Positions 21,698-31,821 of a DNA stretch of 64,000 nt are shown piece by piece (positions within the stretch are counted from its first letter, which is position 1; each line of letters opens with the position of its first letter). Origin of the DNA: Arsenophonus endosymbiont of Ceratovacuna japonica (GTDB lineage: Bacteria; Pseudomonadota; Gammaproteobacteria; Enterobacterales; Enterobacteriaceae); NCBI GenBank assembly GCA_024349725.1, contig AP026064.1:456592-520591 (forward strand). Reading direction: 5' to 3'. Both the position numbers and the translations under genes were made by a program. The notes beneath the pieces were generated by a model. The model saw only the letters and a list, made by a program, of their open reading frames with translations, was not told the origin of the DNA and searched no databases.

Positions 21698-21773
21698 TGG
21701 CTCCTCCAACTGGACTCGAACCAGTGACATACGGATTAACAGTCCGCCGTTCTACCAACTGAACTATAGAGGA
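21698..21773 (-). tRNA. tRNA-Asn (anticodon GUU)
   Basis: 76 nt on the minus strand with encoded CCA. It reads TCCTCTATAGTTCAGTTGGT at the 5' end, anticodon loop CTGTTAA within GCGGACTGTTAATCCGT, and TTCGAGTCC in the T arm; the acceptor stem pairs with one T-G. Almost identical to E. coli asnT. It lies 71 bp upstream of pyrC in the same direction and could share its transcript. Confidence 0.97.
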
Positions 21774-21805
21774 ACATAATATTATAATATTTAATAAATA
21801 TATAA

Positions 21806-21834
21806 ATAATAACTAAGCTTATTTTAATTGTAAA
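21806..21834 (-). promoter_or_regulatory. Probable promoter of tRNA-Asn
   Basis: On the minus strand, TTTACA (21834-21829) and TATTAT (21811-21806) are separated by 17 bp. The -10 box ends 32 bp before the mature tRNA. The alternative -10 TATAAT close to the tRNA would start transcription too late. In sequence this AT-rich chance matches are common, so confidence is moderate. Confidence 0.4.
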
Positions 21835-22918
21835 GTATAAAATAAAAATAATTACTAAATTCTTTATATAATAATTAAAATTAATTAACTAAAATTTTAA
21901 TATTTAAATTTTTATAGATAAATATATTTTAAATAATTATAATTTAAAATTAATAATAATTATATTAAAAATATTTTATAATTTTAATATTTATAAATAA
22001 TTTAATATATTAATTTTATATTATTTTTTATTTAATTTAAATAATAAATTTATAATATTAATAATAATAAAAAATTTTTATTATAATATTATTATATTAA
22101 ATAATTTTATTACATTATTAATAATAATATAATATTTTATTTAAAATTAATATTATTTATTTGTTATTTAAATTAAATATTTTTTATATTAAAAATATAA
22201 TTTAAATTTATGATATTTAATAAATTTAATTATTTTATTTCTTTATTAAATATATTAAATTTAATTTTTATTTATTATTAATAATTTATTTATTTTATAA
22301 TATTATTATTAAATTATTATTGTTAATATTAAATTTTATGTTATTATTAATTATTATATAATATATATTAATATATATTATATAATAATTAATAAAAATT
22401 TTATTAAAATTGTAATTTATTTTATGATATTATTTTAGTTTTGATTTATAGTATTTTATACTAAATAATTTAAAAAATAATTTTAATTGATTAATTTCAA
22501 TAAATAATTATATAAAATAAAAATTATTAATACATTTTTATTATAAATAAAATTAATTTTTTTATATATATAATTTATATTTATAAAATAACTAAATTAA
22601 AATTGTATTTTTTTATTAGTTATTACATTAATTTAATTTTATTAAATAAATAAGTTATTTTAATCAATAAAAAATATTGAGAAATTAGGTTTTTTTAAAA
22701 AAAATAATAAAACTATTGATATTATTATTTACTTATGCGTTAATAAAAAAATAAGCTTAATAAATATATCTATTTTATGATATTCAAGTGAATATGTTAT
22801 AAGTATTTTATAATTAATAATTTTTAACTGTTTATTGAATGTTTTCATAAATTAAATAATAATATAGGCTTTTTATATCTGTTATAGTTTTAGTTTTTAT
22901 TTATATAGGAATAGGCAC
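21835..22918. other. Spacer and leader upstream of the cold-shock gene
   Basis: 21835-22670 is featureless A+T. From about 22676 to 22918 the sequence is less biased and contains words such as CTTATGCGTTAATAA and a small ATATTC-AAGT-GAATAT hairpin. This is probably the promoter and untranslated leader of the cold-shock gene. TTGAAT (22835-22840) with TAATAA 16 bp later is a weak promoter candidate. Confidence 0.5.
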
Positions 22919-23131
22919 ATGTCTGACAAAATGAAGGGTCAAGTAAAGTGGTTTAACGAATCGAAAGGCTTTGGTTTCATCACTCCTTCTGATGGTAGCA
23001 AAGATGTATTCGTTCACTTCTCTGCCATTCAAGGAAATGGATTTAAAACCCTAGCTGAAGGGCAAAATGTAGAATTTAATATTGAAGATGGTTCTAAAGG
23101 CCCAGCAGCAGCTAATGTAACTGCTATTTAA
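22919..23131 (+). CDS. cspC: Cold-shock-domain protein, CspC/CspE type
   Basis: Small OB-fold protein that binds single-stranded RNA and DNA and acts as an RNA chaperone or antiterminator. The product is 70 aa with RNP1 in SKGFGFITP and RNP2 in [10 protein letters not shown]. The residues GQVKWF, QGNGF, GQNVEF and the end VTAI match E. coli CspC better than CspE. AGGAATAGGCAC precedes the ATG. I count 81 G+C in 213 bases (38 %), far above neighbouring genes, so codon choice has resisted AT drift. It is monocistronic, with its own terminator. Confidence 0.95.
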   Translation: MSDKMKGQVKWFNESKGFGFITPSDGSKDVFVHFSAIQGNGFKTLAEGQNVEFNIEDGSKGPAAANVTAI

Positions 23132-23157
23132 GATTAGTTAAATAAATGGATTTTTGA

Positions 23158-23187
23158 AGTCTGTCGTTTATAAGCGGCAGACTTTTT
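23158..23187 (+). terminator. Rho-independent terminator of the cold-shock gene
   Basis: A 10-bp stem (AGTCTGTCGT with GCGGCAGACT, G-T pairs included), loop TTATAA, then a run of T. It begins 27 bp after the stop codon. This is the most classical terminator in the window and one of few with a GC-containing stem. Confidence 0.9.
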
Positions 23188-23877
23188 ATATTAATAGTAA
23201 AATTTATTAATAAAATATTTAATATTATTTAATTATTATTTTAAAATATATATAATATAAATAATATATAAATTTAATTCATTAATTAAATTTATAATTT
23301 CATTATTAAAGTATTTTATAAAATCTTTATTAAAATATTATTACTTATATCTAAACTTTATTTTATTAATTTTAATTTATATAAAAATATAATAATTTAT
23401 TAATGTTTGATAAATAAATAAAATAAATTTTTATATTAAATATAAATTAAAATTTTTTCAAAAAATATTATTATATAATTATAATAATATTTAAAATTAA
23501 TAATTATATTTTAATAAAAATTAATAATAAAAATATTATTTTTTAAATGAAATATTAATTTAATATTTAATAAATGAGTTATTTAATATTACTGAAAATG
23601 ATATAATTTAAAATAATTTAAATATATGTTAAATTATTAATATATATAAATAAATATTTTATATTATAAATATTTTTTAATTATTTTATAAAATTTCATA
23701 TTAGTAAGGTAGAAATTTTTTAATTATAAGTATAAAATATTATAATAAATTATTATAAAATAAAAATATATAATTTTATGAATATTTATAAATCGATTAA
23801 ATATAATAAAACACTTAATTAATTTAATAGAATATATTTATTAAAGTAATATTCTATTTAAAAGGAGGATAATAATA
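23188..23877. other. AT-rich spacer upstream of cmk
   Basis: About 690 bp of A+T. aroA or other usual neighbours of cmk were not recognised. A 10-bp inverted repeat at 23826-23858 lies just before the cmk ribosome site. Confidence 0.6.
23826..23858 (+). promoter_or_regulatory. Hairpin just before the cmk ribosome site
   Basis: Arms AATAGAATAT (23826-23835) and ATATTCTATT (23849-23858) flank a 13-nt loop. The hairpin ends a few bases before AAAAGGAGG. It could affect access to the ribosome site or end an upstream transcript; chance is possible. Confidence 0.35.
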
Positions 23878-24561
23878 GTGTTTTTACCACCTGTTATTAC
23901 AGTTGATGGTCCAAGTGGTGTAGGTAAAAGTACATTATGTCAAGCATTAGCAAATAAATTAGGTTGGAGAATATTAGATTCTGGTGCTATTTACCGAGTT
24001 ATGGCTTTAGCAGCATTAAATTATTATATTGATATTAAATCTGAAAAATCATTAGTTTCATTAGCATATAATCTTGATATTTTTTTTAAAATAAGAAAAA
24101 AAAAATTAATTGTTATATTTGAAGGAAAAGATGTTAGTACTAAAATTAGTAGTGAATTTATTGGCAATAAAGCATCTCTTATTGCAACTTTTCCTTGTGT
24201 AAGAAAAGTGTTAATGCATCGACAAAGAGAATTTCGTACTAAACCTGGATTAATTGCTAATGGTCGTGATATGGGAACTGTAGTTTTTTTAGATGCGCCA
24301 GTAAAAATTTTTCTTGATGCCACATTAGAAGAACGAACTTATAGGAGACTACAACAGTTACGAAAAATTGGAGTAAATATTAAATTAGATGATCTTTCTA
24401 CATATATTGAAGGTCGTGATTATCGTGATCGTAATAGAATAATTGCTCCTTTAGTTCCTGCAAAAGATGCATTAATCTTAAATTCAATAAAATTATCTAT
24501 AGAAGAGGTTTTTAATCAAGTGATTACTTATATTAAAAAAAAACAAATATTATTTATATAA
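23878..24561 (+). CDS. cmk: Cytidylate kinase
   Basis: Phosphorylates CMP and dCMP. The product is 227 aa, exactly the E. coli length. The P-loop is GPSGVGKSTLC near residues 11-21, followed by LDSGAIYRVMALAAL, the nucleotide-binding GLIANGRDMGTVVF and DRNRIIAPLVPA. It starts with GTG at 23878 behind a strong AAGGAGG. First gene of the conserved cmk-rpsA-ihfB cluster. Confidence 0.97.
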   Translation: MFLPPVITVDGPSGVGKSTLCQALANKLGWRILDSGAIYRVMALAALNYYIDIKSEKSLVSLAYNLDIFFKIRKKKLIVIFEGKDVSTKISSEFIGNKASLIATFPCVRKVLMHRQREFRTKPGLIANGRDMGTVVFLDAPVKIFLDATLEERTYRRLQQLRKIGVNIKLDDLSTYIEGRDYRDRNRIIAPLVPAKDALILNSIKLSIEEVFNQVITYIKKKQILFI

Positions 24562-24627
24562 TATACTTAATTTTAATATATAATAATTTGATATAATTTT
24601 TAGTTTATATTTAATTAAGTAAAGCTT

Positions 24628-24717
24628 TGTAATAAGGAGTATTATAAGGTATGTAAAATAACTATATTTAGCAGGATGTTAAATAGCAGTTAAATTAAAA
24701 ATTTTGAAGATGTTATT
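24628..24717 (+). promoter_or_regulatory. rpsA leader with GGA-loop hairpins (putative S1 autocontrol region)
   Basis: Two hairpins expose GGA in their loops: 24628-24646 (7-bp stem with one G-T pair, loop AGGAG) and 24662-24686 (stem CTATATTTA/TAAATAG with one bulge, loop GCAGGATGT). An A+T-rich single strand and a weak GAAG ribosome site before the ATG follow. In E. coli the rpsA leader uses the same layout, hairpins with GGA loops and a GAAG in place of a strong Shine-Dalgarno, and S1 represses its own translation there. The fold was inferred by eye. Confidence 0.55.
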
Positions 24718-26388
24718 ATGACTGAATCTTTTTCTGAACTTTTTGAAGAATCTTTACAAAATATAGAAACCCGGCCTGGGGCTATTTTAAGTGGTATTAT
24801 TGTTGCTATTGATAAAGATATTGTATTAGTTGATACTGGTTTAAAATCTGAATCTTTTATTCCAATAGAGCAATTTAAGAATTCACAAGGCGAATTAGAA
24901 ATTCAAGTTGGTGATAAAGTAGATGTTGCTTTAGAAGCAGTAGAAGATGGTTTTGGTGAAACTACTCTCTCTCGAGAAAAAGCTAAACGTCATGAAGCTT
25001 GGTTTATTTTAGAAAAAGCTTACAAAGATGCAATAACAGTTATAGGTATTATTAATGGTAAAGTTAAAGGTGGTTTTACAGTAGAATTAAAAGGTATTCG
25101 TGCATTTTTACCAGGTTCATTAGTTGATGTTCGCCCAATTCGTGATACAACTCATTTAGAAGGTAAAGATATTGAATTTAAAGTCATTAAATTGGATCAA
25201 AAACGAAATAATGTAGTTGTTTCTCGTCGTGCTGTTATTGAATCTGAAAGTAGTGCAGAACGTAATCAGTTATTAGAGAATTTACAAGAAGGTAAGGAAA
25301 TTAAAGGTATTGTTAAAAACTTAACTGATTATGGTGCATTTGTTGACTTAGGTGGTGTTGATGGTTTATTGCATATTACTGATATGTCTTGGAAACGAGT
25401 TAAACATCCAAGTGAAGTTGTTAATGTTGGTGATGAAATTAATATTAAAATATTAAAATTTGATCGCGATCGCACACGTGTATCTTTAGGTTTAAAACAG
25501 CTTGGGGAGGATCCATGGGTAGCTATTGCTAAACGTTATCCAGAAGGTACTAAATTAACAGGGCGTATTACTAATCTTACCGATTATGGATGTTTTGTTG
25601 AAATTGAAGAAGGTGTTGAAGGATTAGTTCATATTTCTGAAATGGATTGGACTAATAAAAATATTCATCCATCTAAAGTTGTTAATATAGGAAACATTGT
25701 TAATGTTATGGTATTAGATATTGATGAAGAACGTCGACGTATTTCATTAGGTTTAAAACAATGTAAATCTAATCCTTGGTTGCAATTTGCAAAAACACAT
25801 AATAAAAATGATAAAGTAAAAGGTAAAATAAAATCTATTACTGATTTTGGTATTTTTATAGGATTAGAAGGTGGTATAGATGGTTTAGTTCATTTATCTG
25901 ATATTTCTTGGAATATTGAAGGAAAAGAAGCTGTACGTGAATATAAAAAAGGTGATGAAATTTCTGCTATTGTATTACAAGTTGATGCTGATCGTGAACG
26001 AATTTCTTTAGGTATTAAACAATTATTGGAAGATCCATTTAATAATTATCTCTCTACTCATAAAAAGGGTGTTATTGTTACTGGTAAAGTATTAGTTGTT
26101 GATTCAAAGGGGGCGATAATTAAGTTAGCTTCTGGAGTCGAAGGTTATTTACGTGCATCAGAAGTTTCACATGATCATATAGAAGATATTACTAAAATAT
26201 TACATATTGATGATGTAATTGAAGCTAAATATATTAGTATTGATCGTAAAAATCGTATTATTATTTTATCTATTCGCGCAAAAAATGAGTCAGATGAAAA
26301 AGATTCTATTATATCTACAAATAAACAAGAAGATATTAATTTTGCAAATAATGTGATGGCAGAAGCATTTAAAGCAGCAAAAGGTTAA
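24718..26388 (+). CDS. rpsA: 30S ribosomal protein bS1
   Basis: Binds mRNA leaders and helps initiate translation on weak ribosome sites. The product is 556 aa (E. coli 557). It contains six S1 OB-fold repeats; the repeating units are recognisable by G-x-V/I...[45 protein letters not shown] and [23 protein letters not shown], each cited in part only. The first two repeats, which hold the ribosome (bS2) contact, begin [21 protein letters not shown]. It lies 156 bp after cmk behind a structured leader and 67 bp before ihfB. Confidence 0.97.
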   Translation: MTESFSELFEESLQNIETRPGAILSGIIVAIDKDIVLVDTGLKSESFIPIEQFKNSQGELEIQVGDKVDVALEAVEDGFGETTLSREKAKRHEAWFILEKAYKDAITVIGIINGKVKGGFTVELKGIRAFLPGSLVDVRPIRDTTHLEGKDIEFKVIKLDQKRNNVVVSRRAVIESESSAERNQLLENLQEGKEIKGIVKNLTDYGAFVDLGGVDGLLHITDMSWKRVKHPSEVVNVGDEINIKILKFDRDRTRVSLGLKQLGEDPWVAIAKRYPEGTKLTGRITNLTDYGCFVEIEEGVEGLVHISEMDWTNKNIHPSKVVNIGNIVNVMVLDIDEERRRISLGLKQCKSNPWLQFAKTHNKNDKVKGKIKSITDFGIFIGLEGGIDGLVHLSDISWNIEGKEAVREYKKGDEISAIVLQVDADRERISLGIKQLLEDPFNNYLSTHKKGVIVTGKVLVVDSKGAIIKLASGVEGYLRASEVSHDHIEDITKILHIDDVIEAKYISIDRKNRIIILSIRAKNESDEKDSIISTNKQEDINFANNVMAEAFKAAKG

Positions 26389-26455
26389 TAATTAATAGTT
26401 GATTATAAAGTAATAAAATATTATTTATATAATATAAATTTAGAAGGAAGATATT

Positions 26456-26740
26456 ATGACTAAATCTAAATTAATTGAAAGACTTATTAATCAATTACCT
26501 TATATACAAGCAAAACTTATTGATGAAGCTGTAAAAGAAATAATTGATCATATAATAATAACACTTACTAATGGAGATCGTATTGAAATTCGTGGATTTG
26601 GTAGTTTTTCTCTTCATTATCATATGCCACGTATTGGTCGTAATCCAAAAACAGGTAATAAAATAAATTTAAAAGGGAAATATGTTACTTATTTTAAACC
26701 AGGTAAAGAATTAAGAAATTTTGTTAATATTTATACATAA
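26456..26740 (+). CDS. ihfB: Integration host factor beta subunit
   Basis: DNA-bending nucleoid protein that works as a heterodimer with IhfA. The product is 94 aa, as in E. coli. [10 protein letters not shown] opens the HU/IHF fold. The beta-arm region carries [25 protein letters not shown] with the intercalating proline, and the end reads [22 protein letters not shown] precedes the ATG. It is the last gene of cmk-rpsA-ihfB and is followed by a long palindrome. ihfA is not in this window. Confidence 0.97.
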   Translation: MTKSKLIERLINQLPYIQAKLIDEAVKEIIDHIIITLTNGDRIEIRGFGSFSLHYHMPRIGRNPKTGNKINLKGKYVTYFKPGKELRNFVNIYT

Positions 26741-26779
26741 ATATTAATGAATTATTTTATATTTATTTATAAAATTTAT

Positions 26780-26850
26780 TAAAATATATTATATTAGTAA
26801 ATAATAAATTTATATATTAAATTTATTATTTACTAATATAATATATTTTA
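26780..26850 (+). terminator. Long perfect inverted repeat after ihfB, likely terminator
   Basis: 31-bp perfect arms (26780-26810 and 26820-26850) around a 9-nt loop, beginning 39 bp after the ihfB stop. Arms contain ATTAGTAAATAATAAATT. This is far longer than needed for termination. It has no GC core, so termination strength is uncertain. Confidence 0.6.
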
Positions 26851-27180
26851 TTAATTAATTATTAATAATAGTTATTTTATTATTATTTTATAAAAATGAT
26901 ATTTTTAAAATAGTTAATTAAAGATTTAATAATATAATAAAATATTAATTAACTATTTATAATTATTTATTTTTATCAGTATATTTTTTGGTAAAATATT
27001 AATAATTTTAATTATTAAATAATATATTTATAATATTTTATTATTTTTTTATAATTAAAATTTTATAATTTATCATATAATAATTATATAATATATGTAT
27101 AGTATTAATTTAATTAAATATTTTTATTTAATAGTTATTAAACTATTTAATTATAAATTAATTATATTTAATATTAAATC

Positions 27181-27245
27181 ATATTAATTGAAATAATATT
27201 ATAAATATTTAGATAAAATTTTTATAATATTATTTCAATTAATAT
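27181..27245. repeat. Perfect inverted repeat, 25-bp arms
   Basis: Arms 27181-27205 and 27221-27245 with a 15-nt loop; the arm carries ATTAATTGAAATAATATTA. It lies between converging ihfB and tyrB, about 250 bp beyond the tyrB stop, and could be a backup bidirectional terminator. Confidence 0.75.
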
Positions 27246-27379
27246 AAATTATAATATATTTTGAAATTGATTTTTTTATTAATATAAAATTTTTTTAAAT
27301 AAAATAAATATTATTTATTATTATTAAATAATTTTATAAATTATATTAATTAATAATAAGATTATTTATTTATTATATT

Positions 27380-27413
27380 AAAATATAATATTATATGTAT
27401 AATATTATATTTT
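27380..27413 (-). terminator. Probable terminator after tyrB
   Basis: 16-bp perfect arms (27380-27395 and 27398-27413) around TG, starting 82 bp after the tyrB stop. The stem is pure A/T, so it is called on stem length and position. Confidence 0.5.
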
Positions 27414-27495
27414 ATACTTTAAAATAATAAAAATAATTTTTTATAAAAATTAGAAAATTAATAAATAATATTTTATATAATTTAATTAATTTTAA

Positions 27496-28692
27496 TTAAT
27501 TATTTATTGCTACAAAAGCATTAATAATTTGTTTAATATTATATTCATTAATACCTGATATACAAATACGTCCTGTATTAATTATATATATTGCAAATTC
27601 ATCACGTAAAAATTTAATTTGCTGTGGACTAAAACCAGTATAACTAAACATACCATATTGTTTTAATAAATAATTAAAGTTTTTATTTGGTAATATATTT
27701 TTTAAATTATTAAATAATATTTTACGTATAGTAAAAATACGTTTACGCATAAATTCTACTTCATTTAACCACTCATTACGTAATATATCATTTGTTAATA
27801 TATATTCGACAATTTTAGCTCCGTTGGATGGTGGACTTGAATATATACTGCGTATAATTGTTTTTAATTGACCAAATACTAATTCATAATCTGATTTATT
27901 TTCACAAACAACAGATAAACCACCAATACGATCACCATAGAGACCAAAAATTTTAGAAAATGAATTACTAACAAATAATGGTAATCCAGCTTTAGCCATT
28001 GTACGAATAGCATAAACATCTTTATCCATACTGTTAGCTAATCCTTGATAAGCTACATCAATAAAAGGAATAAGATTTCTATTTTTTACTACTTGAGTTA
28101 TTTGATCCCATTGTGATTGTGTTAAATCAGAACCAGTTGGATTATGACAACATGAATGCATTAAAATTATACTTTTTTTTGGTAATTTTTTAAATGTTTT
28201 CAATAATTGAGTAAATTTTATTTCTTTATTTTTAATATTAAAATATGGGTAATAATTAACATTAATTCCTGATCTCATAAATATAGAAATATGATTATCC
28301 CAAGTAGGATCACTACACCAAACTTCTGAATTAGGAAAATTATGATGTAAAAAATCTGCTCCTAATTTTAATGCACCTGATCCACCAATAGATTGTACAG
28401 TTACAATTCGTCCTTCTTTTATAAGTTTACTATTAAAACCAAAAAGAAGTTTTTGAATAGCTAATCTATAATTATATAATCCCTCAATAGGTAAATAAAG
28501 GGAGGCAATAGCTGGTAATTTATTTAAATTTGTTTTTGCTTTTCCAACAGTTTTAAGTTGTGGAGTATTACCATTATTATCATAATAAATACCAATACTA
28601 AGATTAATTTTATTTTTACGTGAATCTTTATTAAATTCATCCACTACAGATATAATAGGATCATCAGTAAAAATATCAATATTTTTGAACAA
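27496..28692 (-). CDS. tyrB: Aromatic/aspartate aminotransferase TyrB
   Basis: PLP-dependent transamination of aromatic 2-oxo acids and oxaloacetate. The product is 398 aa (E. coli 397). It matches TyrB rather than AspC in segments such as INLSIGIYYDNNGNTPQL and LPIEGLYNYR. CCHNPTGSDLTQSQW and the PLP lysine in NSFSKIFGLYGDRIGGL are intact. It sits 633 bp downstream of dnaB in the same direction, where E. coli has dnaB-alr-tyrB, so the locus confirms the name. It may complete phenylalanine or tyrosine supply in the symbiosis. Confidence 0.93.
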   Translation of the reverse strand: MFKNIDIFTDDPIISVVDEFNKDSRKNKINLSIGIYYDNNGNTPQLKTVGKAKTNLNKLPAIASLYLPIEGLYNYRLAIQKLLFGFNSKLIKEGRIVTVQSIGGSGALKLGADFLHHNFPNSEVWCSDPTWDNHISIFMRSGINVNYYPYFNIKNKEIKFTQLLKTFKKLPKKSIILMHSCCHNPTGSDLTQSQWDQITQVVKNRNLIPFIDVAYQGLANSMDKDVYAIRTMAKAGLPLFVSNSFSKIFGLYGDRIGGLSVVCENKSDYELVFGQLKTIIRSIYSSPPSNGAKIVEYILTNDILRNEWLNEVEFMRKRIFTIRKILFNNLKNILPNKNFNYLLKQYGMFSYTGFSPQQIKFLRDEFAIYIINTGRICISGINEYNIKQIINAFVAINN

Positions 28693-29325
28693 TTAAATTT
28701 ATCTCCATCAATATAATAAATATTATTTTATTAAATAATTTAGGTATTTTCTTTTTATAAGTATTTGTGTCATTATCAATATTATTTTAATTAATAATAA
28801 TTATTATCTATTTTATTATAATATGAAAATAAAATAGATAATTAAATTATAAAATTATAAAAAATTATTTATAATATACAATTACACATTAGTTAAAATA
28901 ATATTATTAATAATAATATTATATTATTAGTTATAATTATAATTAATATTTCTATGTCAATTTAGTATAATAATTATCTATTAAATATAATAATTAATTA
29001 AATTTATTTTTGAATTTTATATTAATAAATAACAATTAAATTAAATTTTAATATTATAAGAAAATAGTAAACTTTTATTTTATTATTTTTATAATATATT
29101 ATATAATAATAATTAAAAATATATAATAAAAGGTTTGATTTTTATATTATGTGTCATTTAGTTTTATTTTATTAATAACAATGTTAATTTAAAGATATAA
29201 ATAAAATCTTTAACTATAATTATAATTTAAATAAATTATATATTAAGTAATTTTAAATTATTATATAAAATAATTAAAATTAATTATTATTATTTTATTA
29301 TACAATTTAAAATTAAATAAAGAAT
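28693..29325. other. AT-rich spacer at the place of alr
   Basis: In E. coli alr (alanine racemase) lies between dnaB and tyrB. Nothing I could translate here resembles it; the gene has been erased at this locus. A 7-bp hairpin TAAAGAT/ATCTTTA at about 29193-29215 is the only structure noted. Confidence 0.65.
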
Positions 29326-30735
29326 CTATCTATTTTGATAAATTAGTTTAGCATAATTATCAAAACGTGACCATTTTCCATTAAAAGTTAAATATATTGT
29401 CCCAATTGGTCCATGACGATATTTACTAATAATAATTTCTGCTATCCCTTTAAGATTAGTATTATCATGATAAACTTCGTCACGATATATAAATATAATT
29501 AAATCTGCATCTTGTTCAATAGATCCAGATTCTCGTAAATCAGAATTAACTGGTTTTTTATTTAATCGTTTTTCTAAACTACGATTAAGCTGTGATAATG
29601 CGATTATTGGAATTTGTAACTCTTTAGCTAATGATTTTAGAGAACGAGAAATCTCTGCAATCTCAAGGGTTCGGTTATTATATTTTAAAGGAGTACGTAT
29701 AAGTTGAAGATAATCAATCATAATTAAACTTAAACCATGATGTTCACGATAAATACGACGAGCTCTATAACGAATATCTATTGTAGTTAAATATGAAGAA
29801 TCATCAATATATATATTATTTTTTTCCATTAATAATTTCATAGATCTTGATATTTGTGACCAATCTTCATTACTAAGTTGCCCAGTGCGAATACGTGATT
29901 GATTAACTCGTGATAGAGAAGCTAATATACGAATAATAATTTGATCATACGGCATTTCTAAGCTAAAAATTAATACTGGCTTTTCTTTTATTAATGCTGC
30001 ATTTTCACATAAATTCATTGCAAATGTAGTCTTACCCATTGATGGACGAGAGGCTATGATAATTAAGTCTGAATTTTGTAATCCTGAAATTTTTTCATCT
30101 AAATCTATATAACCAGTAGATATACCTATTATACCATTATAATTGTTTTGATATAATTGTTTGATTTTTTCTATTGTTTCTATTAATATATATTCAATTT
30201 CTTTTGGACCACTATCTTTATTAGTTCGTTTTTTTGATATTTGAAAAATATATGATTTAGCTAAATCTATTAACTCTTTACTAGTTTTATTTTTAAAGTT
30301 ATAACTAGCATTAGCAATTTTATTTGCTGCTGAAATAATTTCACGAATAATAGCACGCTCACGTATAATACTAACATAAGCATGAATATTATCTTCATTT
30401 GAATTATGTTTAGATAACTCTGTCAAATAAGTAAATCCTCCAATATGATTTAGCTCTCCTTTTTTTTCTAGTAATTCAGATAAAGCAATAATATTAATTG
30501 ATTTATTATTCTCAAAAAGACATTTCATTTGAATAAAAATAGTTTTGTGTGACAAACTAAAAAAATCTTCATTTATTATTTTTTCTGAAATATAATCCCA
30601 ATTATTATTATTTGATATTATTATACTTAGTATTGATTTTTCAGCTTGTAAAGAATGAGGTGGCATTTTTAGTGTATCTATTTGTTGATCTTTCTTATCA
30701 ATAAATATATTTTTTTTATAATACTTATTTCCCAT
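29326..30735 (-). CDS. dnaB: Replicative DNA helicase DnaB
   Basis: Hexameric 5'-3' helicase of the replication fork, partner of DnaG. The product is 469 aa (E. coli 471). The N-terminal DnaG-interaction domain begins MPPHSLQAEKSILS. The RecA-like motor has Walker A IIASRPSMGKTTFAMNL, Walker B LIMIDYLQLI, and the conserved LRESGSIEQDADLIIFIYRD and IISKYRHGPIGT blocks. There is no intein. It stands apart from lipA by a 1.1-kb spacer. Confidence 0.97.
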   Translation of the reverse strand: MGNKYYKKNIFIDKKDQQIDTLKMPPHSLQAEKSILSIIISNNNNWDYISEKIINEDFFSLSHKTIFIQMKCLFENNKSINIIALSELLEKKGELNHIGGFTYLTELSKHNSNEDNIHAYVSIIRERAIIREIISAANKIANASYNFKNKTSKELIDLAKSYIFQISKKRTNKDSGPKEIEYILIETIEKIKQLYQNNYNGIIGISTGYIDLDEKISGLQNSDLIIIASRPSMGKTTFAMNLCENAALIKEKPVLIFSLEMPYDQIIIRILASLSRVNQSRIRTGQLSNEDWSQISRSMKLLMEKNNIYIDDSSYLTTIDIRYRARRIYREHHGLSLIMIDYLQLIRTPLKYNNRTLEIAEISRSLKSLAKELQIPIIALSQLNRSLEKRLNKKPVNSDLRESGSIEQDADLIIFIYRDEVYHDNTNLKGIAEIIISKYRHGPIGTIYLTFNGKWSRFDNYAKLIYQNR

Positions 30736-31821
30736 AATATTTCTTAATTAATAAATAAAACAATTTAAAAATATTATATATTATTTTATTAAATAATATA
30801 TAATATAATTTTTTTTATTAAATAATTTATATATAATATTAACATTATTAAATTTTTATATATTATTTTTTAATTTAATATAATTATTATTAATAACAAT
30901 TAATTAACAATATTAAAAGTAATTTATTATATAAATAAAAATAAAATTATAATAATAAATTTAATTAATTATTAATAACTTTAATAAAATTTATTTTATA
31001 TTAATTATTTAATTTATTAAATAAAATTTAATAAATGAAATAATTAATAATAGAAATGCATATAAATGAATTGTATTAATATTTAATAATATTATTTAGA
31101 TATATATTTAAGTATTAATTATTTGCTATTTTAATATATATATATTACTTTATAAAATTATATTTTTATAATAATATTTAATAGTTTTAATATAAGTATA
31201 ATAATATTAATTATTATAGTATTTTATAAATTTAATTTAATTAATAATAATAAAATTATATATAAAATTACATGAATTATAATAAATATTTATATAATAT
31301 AGTATAAAATAATAAATATATTATAAATATTATTATATAATTAATTATTATTATAAATTTTTTATTTTTTTATTTATTACTATATAAATAATATATTATT
31401 TATGTAGTAAATATATTATTTGTATAATTATAAATATAATTAATTAATATTTAAAGTTATTAAATTACAAAATTTATATATAAATTAAATAAAGTATATT
31501 ATTGATAATGTTTGATTTTAACTAAAAAGTTATTAAACATTAAATTTATTAAATTAAATTTATAATTTTATGTTTTGCAATTAATTTATAAAGATAATTT
31601 TGATATTGAAATTTAAATATATATTTAAGTTTTTAATAAAATTAATATATATTTTATTATTTTTAAATAATATTAATAAAAGTATATTTTTTAAATTTTA
31701 ATTTTATTAAATGTAAGTATTTTAAGATTTTTTATCAAAAAAAAATAAAATTTAAATTTGATAATTATTATTATATAAATTTAAATAATAAATAAAATAA
31801 ATTATTATTAAATTAAATGCT
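30736..31821. other. AT-rich spacer between lipA and dnaB
   Basis: About 1.1 kb. A nested hairpin at about 31508-31541 (TAATGTTT...AACT-AAAA-AGTT...AAACATTA) and a slightly less AT-rich patch at 31500-31770 were noted. No gene could be identified in any frame. Confidence 0.6.

Larger units (their letters stand above)
26851..27495. other. AT-rich spacer between convergent ihfB and tyrB
   Basis: No gene remnant recognised. It contains the palindromes at 27181-27245 and 27380-27413, and is the meeting point of two converging transcripts. Confidence 0.65.

Noticed and set aside
21627..21758. Upstream extension of the pyrC frame through the tRNA-Asn gene
   Set aside because: The added residues come from the tRNA itself and have no counterpart in dihydroorotases; the ATG at 21626 fits the family.
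17461..22900. Attachment-site duplication of tRNA-Val or tRNA-Asn 3' ends around repA
   Set aside because: I looked for repeats of the tRNA 3' halves between the two tRNA genes and found none.
31500..31770. Less AT-rich patch after lipA as a decayed gene
   Set aside because: Short readable stretches exist, but frames are ambiguous and no family was recognised.
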